From: Nicotiana tabacum
Taxonomy: Eukaryota > Streptophyta > Magnoliopsida > Solanales > Solanaceae
Direction: 5' to 3'
DNA length: 64,000 nt
Assembly (NCBI RefSeq): GCF_000715075.1
Contig: NC_134100.1
Location: 27,882,042-27,946,041 of the forward strand
Shown: positions 1 through 11,597 of the stretch, in pieces
How the letters are laid out: each line of letters opens with the position of its first letter
Position numbering within the stretch: the first letter of the stretch is position 1
Position numbers and translations under genes: made by a program
The notes under the pieces: model-generated
What the model was told of the DNA's origin: nothing
What the model saw: only the letters and a program-made list of their open reading frames with translations
The model's database searches: none

Positions 1-955
1 AGTTGAGCAGTTTTCTTTAGCCGACATTAGGGCTCCAATCCCTGAGTTGAGCGTTTTTCCTGTTAGCCAGCATTAGGGCTCTAATCCCTGAGTTGAGCGT
101 TTTTCCTTTAGCCAACATTAGGGCTCCAATCCCTGAGTTGAGCGAATTTCCCTTTAGCCAGTATTAGGACTCCAATCCCTGAGTTGAGCAGTTTTCATTT
201 AGCCAACATTAGGGCTCCAATCCCTGAGTTGAGCGAATTTCCCTTTAGCCAGCATTAGGGCTCCAATCCCTGAGTTGAGCAACTTTCCTTTAGCCAACAT
301 TAGGGCTCCAATCCCCGAGTTGAGCGATTTGCTTTTAGCCGACATTAGGGCTCCAATCCCTGAGTTGAGCGTTTTTCCTTTAGCCAACATTAGGGCTCCA
401 ATCCCTGAGTTGAGCGAATTTCCCTTTAGCCAGCATTAGGGCTCCAATCCCTGAGTTGAGCAGTTTTCTTTTAGCCAACATTAGGGCTCCAATCCCTGAG
501 TTGAGCGTTTTCCCTTTAGCCGACATTAGGGCTCCAATCCCTGAGTTGAGCGTTTTTCCTTTAGCCAACATTAGGGCTCCAATCCCTGAGTTGAGCGAAT
601 TTCCCTTTAGCCAGCATTAGGGCTCCAGTCCCTGAGTTGAGCATTTTCCTTTAGCCAACATTAGGGCTCCAATCTCTGAGTTGAGCGAATTTCCCTTTAG
701 CCGACATTAGGGCTCCAATCCCTGAGTTGAGCGATTTTCCTTTAGCCAGCATTAGGGATCCAATCCCTGAGTTGAGCAATTTGTTTTTAGCCGACATTAG
801 GGCTCCAATCCCTGAGTTGAGCAACTTTCTTTTAGCCGATATTAGGGCTCCAATCCCTGAGTTGAGCAATTTTTCTTTAAGCCAGCATTAGGGCTCCAAT
901 CCCTGAGTTGAGCAACTTTCCTTTAGCCAGCATTAGGGCTCCAATCCCTGAGTTG
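1..955 (+). repeat. Tandem array of about 21 units of 45-46 bp
   Basis: Each unit runs from agttgagc through a variable T-rich stretch to cattagggctccaatccctg. Units differ mainly in the T-rich part and in agccaacatt/agccgacatt/agccagcatt. Because 45 is a multiple of three, the minus strand reads as a 15-residue peptide repeat (LNSGIGALM...AKGK), broken wherever a unit has 46 bp. That reading is best explained as a by-product of the period. The array starts before the window and decays after about 955 into one or two diverged units up to about 1010. Confidence 0.95.
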
Positions 956-1550
956 CGCATTTGTACCTTTTGCAACATCAGGGCTCTGATCCCTGAGTTG
1001 CGCTTTTTAGACATGAGGTTCCCAATCCCCTCATCAATTCTGTAAATTTTCATGGCAGTTAACTCACGAAATTTTCCTAGTGAAACTGGGGCAGAAAATT
1101 TCGTTCGTTTGTTTTGTTGTCTCAGCAGGTCTGACCTCGAGGTGCATGGATTGAGACGACCTACGGGATGAGTCTCAATCCAGAATAAATAAAACAAATG
1201 GCTTTGTGGTACAAATTTTTGTGAATTTGCTTGGCATTTTTGTAGTTTTTATCTGTGATTGTTTAGTTTTATCAATTGAAAATACAAAAATATATGTCGC
1301 GCATAAAGCTGGGATCTTTTGCTACTATTAGGAATTAATTAAAGTCATATTTGGTTTTTGAATGAATAAAAAATCACAAAAATATTTGTCTTGTTAATTT
1401 TTTTCGTTTTATCGTTTAATGGTTGATTTTTTGTTTAATTAATATCTGATATTGTGTGTTAATTATTACTAAAAATCAATTGGTGTCTTGTGATATAATT
1501 TTGATTTTTTATATTTCTTATAATATTTTTAGAATTTTGTAAATTCAGAT
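956..1550 (+). other. Spacer between tandem array and LTR body
   Basis: It holds diverged remnants of the 45-bp unit (to about 1010), a stretch containing aaactggggcagaaaatt and an AT-rich part. The 5' edge of the LTR lies somewhere between about 1200 and 1570. A purine run (gggaaaggaaaagaaa near 1557-1572) could be the polypurine tract, but no TG boundary could be fixed without the other LTR. No gene is seen. Confidence 0.4.
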
Positions 1551-1897
1551 TTTTATGGGAAAGGAAAAGAAATAAGTTGAATTGGATAAAATTGGGATTG
1601 GGCCATTTCAAATTGGACCCAAAATTGGGCCCAAAGCATTTGTGTTGCCCGGTCTAGATCAGTTGGCCTCAGGGACGTCCAAACGACGTCGTCTTTATTA
1701 TGCTTGATTTGGGCCGTTGATCTCAGAATGATCAACGGCCAAGATCACAAACCCTAACCCATCTCAGCCAACCCGACCCAGCACCATCCTCGACCCAATA
1801 CCTACAGAGACCAAAACGACGCCGTCCCTTTTCAGTGGAAAGATCAAGGCCGTTGATCATCGATGATCCAACGGCCAAGATCAAACCACTCACCCTG

Positions 1898-1904
1898 TAT
1901 ATAA
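1898..1904 (+). promoter_or_regulatory. TATA box of the Ogre-like LTR
   Basis: tatataa lies in tgtatataagc, about 20 bp after a conserved ccaacggccaagatc block, and is followed by C-rich sequence like a plant 5' leader. It is a plausible LTR promoter but not proof of transcription. Confidence 0.45.
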
Positions 1905-2340
1905 GCATGCCCCCCTTCACCCCGCGCCCTAAGCTAGACCCCCTCCCCCTCTCATCATCGTCCCTTTCCTAGACACCCCCTTAGAACTCTAGTGCCGCCC
2001 CCCTTTCCCCTCACCCTAAACCCGGCGGCAACAATGCCGGTGACCCCCAGACTAACACCCCTAGTACACCTCGACCCCCTGAACACAGATCCACAAGCCA
2101 TGGGTCTCGAATCTTCCCCCACCGTCTCGAATCTTCGTTTGAAGATTCGAGCCGGACCCCAACCCATGCCAAACCCCCCCCCCCCCACCCCAAATCCATA
2201 CCAGTTACTCCCCTGACCTCCCTCGTGACCAAACCAAGCTTGGTTTGGTCCGAATCTAACCAGAAAACCCCGAGTCCCAAATCCGCCCTAAAGAACCCTA
2301 GAAATCCAGAATCTGAGGTTTTTGTCCATTTAAACGAGAA

Positions 2341-2412
2341 GGTTGGGGTCTAATAGACCTTAATCGAAGTGTTCTCAGTTGAGAACACTTCGATTAAAGT
2401 CCGTTCAACCCC
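2341..2412 (+). repeat. Long inverted repeat (hairpin) in the LTR
   Basis: The arms taatcgaagtgttctca (2361-2377) and its exact reverse complement (2380-2396) are separated by only gt. Outside this perfect 17-bp stem, ggttggggtct on the left and agtccgttcaacccc on the right continue the pairing imperfectly. If the LTR is transcribed from near 1900, the hairpin would lie in the RNA leader. Confidence 0.85.
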
Positions 2413-5205
2413 AAAAGAGGTTCGATTCAAAATCCGAGACATGGTCATCTGATTTTTAACCCTTTAAGGTATTTCTTCTTCTTTTCTTTGTTAATTCCAT
2501 GTTGTTTTGTTTTGTTATTGTTTGTTCGTATGCTTGAATGTCAGTTTGATCTGTTTCCAATTATGTCAACTATTCTGCCCATCTCACTCGGGTCTTCATT
2601 TGATCGAATTTGTTTCTGTGTGTTTATTACGTATAATTGCAGTTTGTGCAATCGAGTCGAATAAGTTCCGTCAATCTGTTAAGTTTTCCACAAATCCCCA
2701 TGCCTGTCAACATGAAATCATATCATGTGCTTGTTCAAGTTTGGTTATCTGCTATTAATTTGTGCGCGTTGTAATTCACATAGTCGATTCGATACATGTC
2801 GTCAATTAGTTTCAGTTTGGAATGGTATTAATATGACTCGTACTGTTGACTTGTTTACTGAGGCTTTTTAGAATTGATTACACTGTGTTTAGCCTGTTCA
2901 GTTGAATCAAGAACCACTTAAGGATTGGTTATAGCTGCAATTTTAATGAAAATTTCAGAGTTTAAGTTAAGTGGACTGCCAGTTTGAGTATGGGTTGAAC
3001 CATTAGAGTAGTCTATAGTGCAAATACACCCTGGCTGACAGCTTTACAGATGAGAAGTCAGGTGTAAGGTGAGTTTAATAATAAAAGGCTGAAGATGCAC
3101 ATGAGAATGGTAGTGGAACCTGCTGTACAGCAGGGTATCCACTGCTTTTCTGAATTTTAGCAGTTTAAAGTAGAAGAAACCCCATGCCTAGACCACCCTA
3201 AGTGGAGATGACAGCCTTTAAGGCTTGTTTTAAGTCCTGGGCAGCCTGTCTTGAAAGGAGTTTTCTTCCTTTCTATATAAAAAAAGAGGAGGCAGAACAA
3301 TCAGAAATAGAGGAGAGGCGTTTTAGACAGTTTTCAGCCATCAAAAACATCCCTAAAAATCGATCTCCCTTTAGTTTTCAGCAACATAAAGAATCAGAAA
3401 AGGAGATAGAATAGGGACATCATTTGAGACTTAAAAGAGTTTGTTTTTAAAAGAGTTGACATCCAAAACAACAGAGAGACTCTTCAATTGAATTTTTCTA
3501 TTCAGTTTCGAGTTTAGTAGTTGAAGTTGACATTCCAGTTTGATTTCAATTTTCTGGAACTTCTTCCGAGATCTATTGGTCCAGTTTTGGTATAATTCAA
3601 AGTTCAGTTGAGTCTTTTGGGTGTTGATTTTTGCTTTTGGGTTTACAAATCATTTCGGGTTTTGTTGGAGTGTTGTTTCTGGTTTGGAATTGGTATTGTT
3701 GTTGGTTCGTTACTACTGTTGTTGCTACTGCCATTTCTTTGCTGCTGCTGATTTTTTCTACTTTCTCCTTCTTCTTGTTGTTTCAACATCCAGGTACACA
3801 TTCGAATTTCACACTGATGTAGCAGTAACAATGAGTATGAAATGAAAGAAGCGAAGAATTTTTAATCGCTGGGTTTTGTAACTATAAGTCTTATAAAGTC
3901 TTAATAGATTGTATGATTCTTTAAGGTTGTAAGTCAACGGAAAATGCATGAGGTCATGTACTTAATTGAAACTTAGTTTGTTTAATACTGTGATATGTAG
4001 TTTGTTTAGTAGTATACATGATATAGCTATGTAATTAGTGGAATGTACAAGTAGTTAGTATATTGATAATTAGACTTCATCTCCAATCATGTTTTGTACA
4101 TATAGGGCGGGTGGCTTTTAACCTTGCCGAATGCAACGTAGCTTTAATCTTTTGAGTTTTTAACTTTATCGGACTCCATTAGGCAGTTTATAGGACAAGG
4201 TTCGAATTCCATTAGTAGCATCTTCTAGTAATTAATTCCATTAGTCTCGTTTAAATGAGTTAGTTTAAATTCAACTTGAAGAATGTTTAGCGTGAGTTTA
4301 GCATTTTATTAATCTTGTATGCAATTTTCTTTATCAACTTAAAAGCATGTTAGCTAATGAAATAAGGCATGAAATAATTCCCCGCCTCATAAATAATTAA
4401 TCTGATAATTAATAAGAGGCCGGAGCTGGTCAAGCATGTTAATTTAATTAGCGTATATTTTCCTTCATTTTTAGAGACAAACATAATAGAAAAAATATAG
4501 TCGCTGTAGGTTTACCCTTTCAAAAAATGAGACGAGCCTCGCCGAATAAAAAATGCAAATTGCGGGGCCCTCAATAATTGGCCGTAATAAAATACTTAGA
4601 ATTCGGGATGGATTGTTTAGTGAATTTCACTGCCTTCCCCAAAGATAATAACGCGCTAGACTCTTTAGGCGCGATTTTAATCAAAATACCTTCTTAAATT
4701 CGGGTGCGCATCTATGTGACCCAAATTCAAAATCTCAACGGAGTCGGAATGTATTAACAACCACGGGTGCATTGATTGTGACTTGGTTCGAGATGCGTTT
4801 TCACGACGTTGCAATTCTTTAAAAAAAATAATAATAAAAGCATTTTAAACTTAATAAAAGCACATAAGTCATAACATGTATTTAAATTAGATATTTAGCC
4901 ATTATAACAATTTAAGCGACCGTGCAAGAACCACGGGATTCGAGGGTGCCTAACACCTTCCCTCGGGTCAACAGAATTCCTTACTTAGAATTTCTAGTTC
5001 GCAGACTTCATTTGGAAAGTCGAAAATATCCTCGATTTGGGATTCAAGATAAACCGGTGACTTGGGACACCAAAAGCCAAACCTTTCCCAAGTGGCGACT
5101 CTGAATTAAATAAATAATCTCATTTCGAATATTGTCACTTAAATTGGAAAAACTCTCTCGCGCATTTTACCCTCCGGGGCGGGCGCGCAAAAAGGAGGTG
5201 TGACA

Positions 5206-5591
5206 GGGACGACTAAGGCAGACATAGTGTGAAAGAGCGTCAGACCAAGTACATACCAAAGGTCCCATAACGATATATAGTAGGGGAAAACCTTCAGTAA
5301 AAGGGGCGCGGTTTTTCACTTCTATTTCTCTTCCTAGTTCTCTCTTCTGTAATCTTGATAACGAAAAGAAGAACGAAGTATTCTCCAAGAAAATATGTAA
5401 AATGGTATCCTCCATTGATTAATGGGAGCCATAACGAAAATTTCAATAAGATTGGTTACCTTTATCTCATCTCATGTATTATTTTTCCGATTAGTTTATT
5501 GATCTAGAGTTTATTATGGTTGAGTGAGATTTACCCCTTCATATTTTTTAATTGATTTATTCAAAAAGATTCCAATATCTTTTGAGTCAAA
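5206..5591 (+). repeat. Truncated LTR of the same family as element A
   Basis: It aligns with the last three quarters of the element A LTRs: gacgactaag, the ctatatatag-like TATA stretch, the enhancer-like ttctctcttctg stretch, and the end aatatcttttgagtcaaa. The left quarter is missing at the junction with the Ogre-like LTR at 5205. No primer-binding site follows 5591, so this was a 3' LTR or a solo LTR. It is clearly more diverged than the two LTRs of A. Confidence 0.75.
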
Positions 5592-5626
5592 TAAGTACCT
5601 CTCATTAGCACGGGTAGCGAATAACT

Positions 5627-5898
<272 letters not shown>

Positions 5899-5930
5899 CT
5901 TGATGTCCGAAATATATACCAAAATTTTAA

Positions 5931-7122
5931 GGGGCATTTACATCTATACCCGTTTTTTGAGCCACGTTTTAACTTGTACCCGCTTTACAAAAAATATTGC
6001 AAACGTACCCTCTTTTTCGCATAACTTCAGCAGACGGGGCTGAAGTAACAAAGGCAATCACGCAAAACTTCAGCATTCTAGTAGCCGGGCCTGAAGTTCA
6101 GCTCTAGAGCTGAAGTTGTTTTTTGTAACTGTCGGACTTCAGCTCTAAAGCTGAAGTTTTTGTTTGTAACTGGCGAACTTAAGCTCTAGAACTGAAGTTT
6201 TTGTTTGTAAGCTTCAGCTCTAGAGCTGAAGTTTTTGTTTTGTAACTGTCAAACTTCAGCTCTAGAGCTGAAGTTTTTGTTTGTAACTGGCTTTTTGTTT
6301 GTAAGCTTCAGCTCTAGAGCTGAAGTTTTTGTTTTGTAACTGTCGAACTTCAGCTCTAGAGCTGAAGTTTTTGTTTTGTAACTGTCAAACTTCAGCTCTA
6401 GAGCTGAAGTTTTTGTTTGTAGCTGGCGAACTTCAGCTCTAGAGCTGAAGTTTTAGTTTTTATAACTGGCAAACTTCAGCTCTAGAGCTGAAGTTTTTGT
6501 TTTGTAACTGTCGAACTTCAGCTCTAGAGCTGAAGTTATTTGGAAGCTAGCTTGAGAATAGGATCTGCTCAAATAAGCTGGGGATCCATCCATCAAACAA
6601 CCTGTTAGTTTGTTAAAAATCTTTGGGGTAAAATCTCAGCACTGGGCTCAAGAATTTTTATGTGCTAGCATACTCAATTTAGCTTTACAAGAAACAACTT
6701 TCACCTTAATAATATTTATCAAAACAACCCCAAAAAAAAGAAGTAAATAAATACAAATTAATCATCCCTGATTGCGAGAACAAATAATGAGCTTCGTAAT
6801 ACGATTAAAATGCAAAGATGTCGTCACTTAACAATGGTATCTTGATAGTTTTCACTCACAAAAAGAACTATGGAAAATAATTTCTTTTTTAATCATATAA
6901 AGGTACAAAAGAAAGTTTTAACTTCTATGCACCAACAGTTTAAAAGAAATTTTACCTAAAAAATAATCTGCACCAACAGCAGAAGAAGAAAGAAGAAGAA
7001 AAGGAAGGAGGAGAATGAGGAGGAGAAAGGGGGCTGAAGTTATTTAAAAAGTGGGTACAAGTTAAAAGTTTTTTTAAAAAAATGGGTATATATTAAATGG
7101 GAGCGATCAAATAAGACGCCCC
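5931..7122. mobile_element. Putative TIR element (MITE-like) in protease intron 3
   Basis: The left end (ggggcatttacatctataccc..., with aacttgtacccgcttt further in) and the reverse complement of the right end (ggggcgtcttatttgatcgc..., with aacttgtacccacttt further in) are similar, giving diverged terminal inverted repeats of roughly 100 bp. Both ends continue into aacttcag. The interior has the palindrome array and AT-rich sequence with an agaagaag purine run near 6980-7030. No exact target duplication is evident. No transposase is encoded. Confidence 0.5.
6096..6536. repeat. Array of 11 palindromic units in protease intron 3
   Basis: Eleven copies of a core centred on CTCTAGAG, most extending to a perfect 22-bp palindrome running from acttcag to ctgaagt. 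Spacers of about 16-20 bp read tttttgttttgtaactgtcga or a shorter variant. Average period is about 42 bp. Cores 2 and 3 carry single-base changes. Each unit can form a hairpin on either strand. Confidence 0.95.
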
Positions 7123-7576
7123 GTGCAATTTTTACGATTTTAAGTCAGTAAATATGAAGAATCGAAGTATTTACTATTTTGTGATGGCAGTTGCAAATCT
7201 ATCATAAATATATAATTAGTATCTTTAAAAATTGTTCTCATGGTTCGTTTTTTATATTCTTTTTTTTTGTTTTGTTTCCGTAATTACAACAAAAGTTGAG
7301 TTAGTTTCACCTATCATCATTAAACTTTATGTACTATTAGGAAAATATTTTGGATATGACTTTTGTCATATCAAATACACTCTAAGTGAAAATCTCATTA
7401 TAGTGATTTAAACTTTTCCAATATAACAGTGCCAACTGAACTTTATCTAATATAATAGTAATTGAACTAAGATTTACCTAGTATAATTTATATTTTATAA
7501 CAATAAATTCTATCATCAAGGTAATTTTATTGTTGTGTGAGGGCGGTTGAGAACTTATTACAAAAATTGGACATCA

Positions 7577-7792
<216 letters not shown>

Positions 7793-7916
7793 TCATCTAA
7801 AATTATTACTTGGAGGCTTAATAAAAATGGTCACTAATTTGTTATTACAGATTAAACTATACTGGTAACGTAAAAAAAATTATACTTAAAAGGAGCGGCC
7901 GAAGGAATTAACCTAC

Positions 7917-8151
7917 CCGAACAAGATCACAAGTGTAGTCGATGCCCTTGTAGGGATAGTGAGTGTCAGTGTCAATACCATCATTGGAAATGATAAATTC
8001 AAAGGCATAGTCCATTAGCCCACCATCACAACCATCATTGTAAATTCTGTCACAATCTACTAATTCTTGCTCCGATAGAGTGATCATTTCTCCTGTTCTA
8101 TCTGGTTTATGCCTTCTACTGCAGCCACTGTTGAGAAAGCCCAGCAGCTCC
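7917..8151 (-). other. Protease pseudogene exon 2 (active-site cysteine)
   Basis: The acceptor tatttacag is followed by codons for [17 protein letters not shown]. The reading frame then shifts by one base and continues as [16 protein letters not shown]...[11 protein letters not shown]...[14 protein letters not shown] up to the donor CGG|gtaggt. The shift is a single-base loss at about 8094. The Gly-Ser-Cys-Gly residues usually just before SCWAF are absent at this boundary. Confidence 0.85.
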
Positions 8152-8254
8152 CTGTAAATACAATCCACAATCCAGGCACTTCTTTCAAAGGTCTACGTAC
8201 GACCCTTGGATATTTCACATTTTATATATTATATTTTCAACACGCCATTCTTAC

Positions 8255-8345
8255 GCGAGGGCTTGATTCTTTTTTTATAATGAGAGGCGGTCATGAGACT
8301 CGAACTCAGGACTATCTCTGTCTGCTTTGATACCATGTTGAAGTG
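8255..8345 (-). mobile_element. Possible tRNA-derived SINE fragment in protease intron 1
   Basis: On the minus strand atggtatcaaagcag resembles a pol III A box, and gagttcgagtctc about 20 bp later resembles a B box, which is SINE-like. The first motif also resembles a tRNA-Met primer-binding site, so a retrotransposon remnant is an alternative. Edges are not defined. Confidence 0.3.
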
Positions 8346-8520
8346 TATGATTATTCCAACTAAAAGTTTAACTTTTAGCGAGAACATAATTTATACTTAA
8401 CTATGTCTTCAACAACAATCTATTATATGTTACTCTCACTAACGAGAGCAACAACTACTGATGTTGGGGAAGCAAGCTAACTGAATTCTTATCTACTGCT
8501 AGTTTTATTCCGCTATAAAT

Positions 8521-8640
8521 CACTACTAGAAAATAGGAATTAGCGATAGATTAGTGACAGATTTGTTAGCTACGAGCGATTTATCGACAAATCAACGACA
8601 AAGTTCATAGCTAATTTATTTTTTTATTTTTTTTGTAGTT
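8521..8640. mobile_element. CACTA-like terminal sequence in protease intron 1
   Basis: cactactagaaaat at 8521 matches the typical start of plant CACTA elements and is followed by agcgatagattagtgac-type subterminal sequence. A diverged opposite end (tttttgtagt) lies near 8630-8640, giving a possible tiny non-autonomous element. Both ends were not proven. Confidence 0.4.
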
Positions 8641-8776
8641 AATGTATATAACAAATGCACATCTACGTACCAAAAGGTTACATCCTACACTTCTAGCAAG
8701 AAAGAATATTGACTGGAATAATAAAAAGTAGGAATACTCATTCAAAGAAAAAAGAGAAGGATGTACCACAACTTCA

Positions 8777-9238
8777 TTGGTCCTTAATAGGAGCAACTGC
8801 GCCTTTCTTCCTCCAATCAACAGATTCAGGTAGATGCTCGTTAGCCCGAGAACCATAACGTTGGCTAGCGTTCTTGGACTTAACAAGGCGGCGCCTAGCA
8901 CCACTCCTTGTACCCAAAAATATGGCCCTATATTCCTCGTTAGTGAGATCAGCAAACCGGTTCAATTCTAGCTCGTATGTGCGATTCTTGGAGTTATTAT
9001 ATTCACTAATAAACCTCAAATTATCTTTAAAAATCTCAAATCTTTTCCCCTTTTCTCGTAGCCCATTATATGTTTTCCCATGTTCCGCCAACCATATATC
9101 ATATATACCCTTAACCTCCTCATCACTCGCCCAAATGTCGTTATTATTGTTGTTATTGTTGTAAGCATGTCAATTGCATTTGATAAGGACGCAAAGAAGA
9201 TGAGGAGAATATATAGTGGTTACTACGACTATATACAT
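8777..9238 (-). other. Protease pseudogene exon 1 (signal peptide, I29 propeptide, mature N-terminus)
   Basis: The ATG at 9238 opens a hydrophobic leader ending in SLSNAIDM at about 9166. The rest of the exon is in another frame, beginning [10 protein letters not shown] and running to GAVAPIKDQ at 8777. A short stretch between them, present in relatives, seems to be lost, which explains the shift. After the KDQ codons the sequence is tgaagttg: there is no GT donor at the expected place and an in-frame TGA follows. Confidence 0.8.
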
Positions 9239-9983
9239 AGTTGAAAGCGCAACGAAAAAATTAACAAAATGGGGAGACTAGTAAAGAATGTAAAGAGGCT
9301 TGACGAGTAAGTGAAGTGCCAATTTTTTAGCTTATAAAGATGAAAAACTGGAATAGTGGATATTTATTAGATTATCTTTGGCCAATTTATAAATATGTAA
9401 GGAAAACACTTGCATCATTTTTGTCAATTGGGTCTGCCAACTGATTTTCTATAAGAATGAACTGCCAAACCGCCAAACTGTCTTTCTTAACCAGTTTTAA
9501 CAGTTTGGTGTTTGTAACTTGTAGATATTTGGACAATATTTGATTGAAGTAGAAGATGGAGTATTTGTGATTGAAGCAGAAAAAGAATACTTGGGAAGTA
9601 TGTGTTTTTACATAATTTCGATCGATTGGAGAAAAAAAAAAATTGAGTTAAAAAATTATTATTTCACTTGAAATACTCTTCAAATAGTTTTCAACTTCAA
9701 AATTCTCTAATTTCTAGTTAAGTTGAAATAATAAGGAAATTTTCAAAAAAAAAATGATTTGCAACTAATATTTATGTTCAAACAGTTTTTATTTTCAGCC
9801 ATGGAAAGAGGCTACGTGAAAAGATCACTTAGGGAATGCAAGATCTAAAGTTAATAGATTCAGTTAAATGAATAATGTATTACATGTGCACATTTTTAAT
9901 TCGTATCAATAATTCGAGTCTAAAACATAATTAATTCATTTCACAAAACTCAACCTAGATTTTACTTTAAACTTAATATGTCA
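9239..9983. other. Non-coding AT-rich sequence upstream of the protease pseudogene
   Basis: Apart from the TATA-like motif, nothing recognisable. No open frame of note and no repeat structure. Confidence 0.5.
9332..9338 (-). promoter_or_regulatory. Possible TATA box of the protease pseudogene
   Basis: tttataa on the minus strand, about 95 bp upstream of the ATG at 9238. Position and sequence suit a plant core promoter; nothing else supports it. Confidence 0.3.
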
Positions 9984-10175
9984 TTTTTTTGTTTTTCATT
10001 AGGTGTCCGGTATCTATTTTGAGATTTCAACTAATTCGAATTTGGCCCATGTTAGATCCACAAAGGGGGAAGCGCATGTTCCCGATTAAAATCTTATAAT
10101 TTTTATTTTTAAGAATCGAACTCGAAACCTCGAATTAAGAGCAAAAAGATCTTACCATCGTAAGCCTTGTTAGTA
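9984..10175 (-). mobile_element. Solanaceae-type tRNA-derived SINE
   Basis: Read on the minus strand it has cgatggtaagatc (A-box region), cgagttcgattc (B box), a middle part with gtggatctaacatgggcc, then aattagttgaa and gataccggacacctaatg, ending in an A-rich tail (T run at 9983-9997 on plus). This order and the gatatcggacacc-like 3' region match the TS/SolS SINEs of Solanaceae (family knowledge). The 5' edge is approximate. Confidence 0.65.
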
Positions 10176-11592
10176 GTAATATATATATGAGAATATGAGA
10201 TGGGCAAGTGACGGTATATCAGCCTGTCTCGATACTTCGGCTGGATCAGGTTTAGGAGTATAATTTTCTGCAACCATTTTTTTTTTTTTTTTTTTGAAAA
10301 ATCGTCCTAGGGAAATAGCTTAGATTTATGGGTTTCAGTGAAGTCTTTGTTAATACGGCTCGATCTCATAGACAATAAGAGGTTGCCCTTTAAATATTTT
10401 TTTAAATGGTAGTGGACTCTCATGGTTGATTCATAACAAACGTTTGGAAGTGATGACATGAGGTAGATGCAAGAAGAAACGCCTACGAGAAAGAGTTTCA
10501 TCTTTCTTTCCAATACCTAAAATTTTGAGTTTAATTTTCTGAATTTGCCCAGGGCGGCCCGACGAGTTTTGAAATATTTATTTATGTATTTGGAGTCTAT
10601 TTTTCTACCTTTTCTTAGATACAAAGTTATTATTAATTTTTTTATAGTCAATAACTCCTAAAATAAGTCTTTCTTAATTGACAGCTAATCCATTTAACAT
10701 TTTTTGAGACATTGTTAATCTTAGGTAAGATTATATCAATTTTAATTTTGAAAATTTCTTTCCATTGAAGCGACGATAACATGAGTTAATAACATTATTC
10801 CATAACCAATATAGGCATTGAAAAAAGAATCAAAACTTTTTATTTGACTGAGTGTATCAGTTAAACTGTTATCTTCTAATTGCACTATTTTTCTTAATAC
10901 TTTTAATTCAAAAAATAAATTTAAACCATCAATATCGAATTGATTTATTATACTTTAAGGAGATTCAAGATTAATGTAATATTTTTTTGAAATTTTCATT
11001 ATCCAGTGATCTTAATTTTTACCGCTAAATAGAAAACCAAAAATATTTTCATATGCTTCGAATTGTTCAAATCTATATATTTTGAAGTGAAAAAATAGTC
11101 TTGTCTTCTATGTATAGAGTAATCAACTTCAAAGGACTCCTCGAAGATTGAAATTTTGTTATCAACATGCTCATCAAATTGTTATTTCCTATATATAACA
11201 CATTTTTTATGAAATTCAGGTTTAATATTCATTTCAAGTGCAATTTTCTTGGCAGAAATCATAGCGGTTGCAAATCCTTCTTTTTTATACTTGTTAAAGA
11301 AAGAAATCAAACTTTTTCACTTTACATAACCTTTTTTTTAAACTTATACATAGCCTATTAAGTGTAACAAAAAAATCGAACCCCCACAAATGTGGAGCCT
11401 AAAGTAATTATTTTACTTGCTTTATGAAAGTGACATGCATTTGCCCATAGATTTAATAAGGTGATAGCAATCTGTTTTGGTCTTAATGATAAGCTAGTAT
11501 ACTTAGTTATAAATTCTTGAACTGAAGAATAAGGTAACACCAATCTCATAACCTACTGGTCAATAGGGGTTACTTGGTGTAGCTTCAATTTT
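10176..11592. other. Non-coding AT-rich intergenic sequence
   Basis: Contains a poly-T run near 10278-10295 and no supported gene. Short frames such as those near 10307-10513 and 11167-11361 have no recognisable similarity and biased AT-rich composition. Confidence 0.5.
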
Positions 11593-11597
11593 CACTT

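Larger units (their letters stand above)
1..5205 (+). mobile_element. 3' part of an Ogre/Tat-like Ty3-gypsy LTR retrotransposon
   Basis: The element enters from the left edge, so its coding part and 5' LTR are outside the window. What is visible is a tandem array (1-955), a short spacer and a very long LTR ending in ggaggtgtgaca at 5205. A tandem array between pol and a multi-kilobase 3' LTR is known from Ogre/Tat elements, and the LTR tail resembles Ogre-like LTRs of Solanaceae; both points are family knowledge, not a search result. The sequence right after 5205 belongs to a different LTR family, so this element probably inserted into that LTR. The left target-site duplication cannot be seen. 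Confidence 0.7.
1200..5205 (+). repeat. Ogre-like 3' LTR (left edge uncertain)
   Basis: Region of about 3.6-4 kb without coding capacity. It includes a GC-rich promoter-like segment with acggccaagatca repeats and two aacgacg(t/c)cgt blocks (1670-1880), a TATA motif at 1898, C-rich leader-like sequence to about 2220, a strong hairpin at 2341-2412, and a conserved tail (4900-5205) ending in gtgaca. A second TATA-like motif (ctatataaaa near 3273) is an alternative promoter. Open frames here are short and unrelated to known proteins. Confidence 0.6.

Noticed and set aside
1..955. CRISPR-like array
   Set aside because: Units are contiguous near-identical repeats with no unique spacers, in a plant retrotransposon.
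199..1197. Minus-strand open frames over the 45-bp array as genes
   Set aside because: They follow the repeat period, start and stop where unit length shifts, and have no complexity beyond the repeat.
1955..2280. Overlapping frames on both strands in the GC-rich Ogre LTR segment
   Set aside because: Low-complexity C-rich sequence with frames open on both strands and no recognisable similarity.
5206..5591. Complete solo LTR
   Set aside because: The first quarter is missing at the junction with the Ogre-like LTR and no matching flank duplication is in the window.
8611..8955. 114-codon frame overlapping protease exon 1
   Set aside because: Shadow of the exon in another frame that continues into intron sequence.
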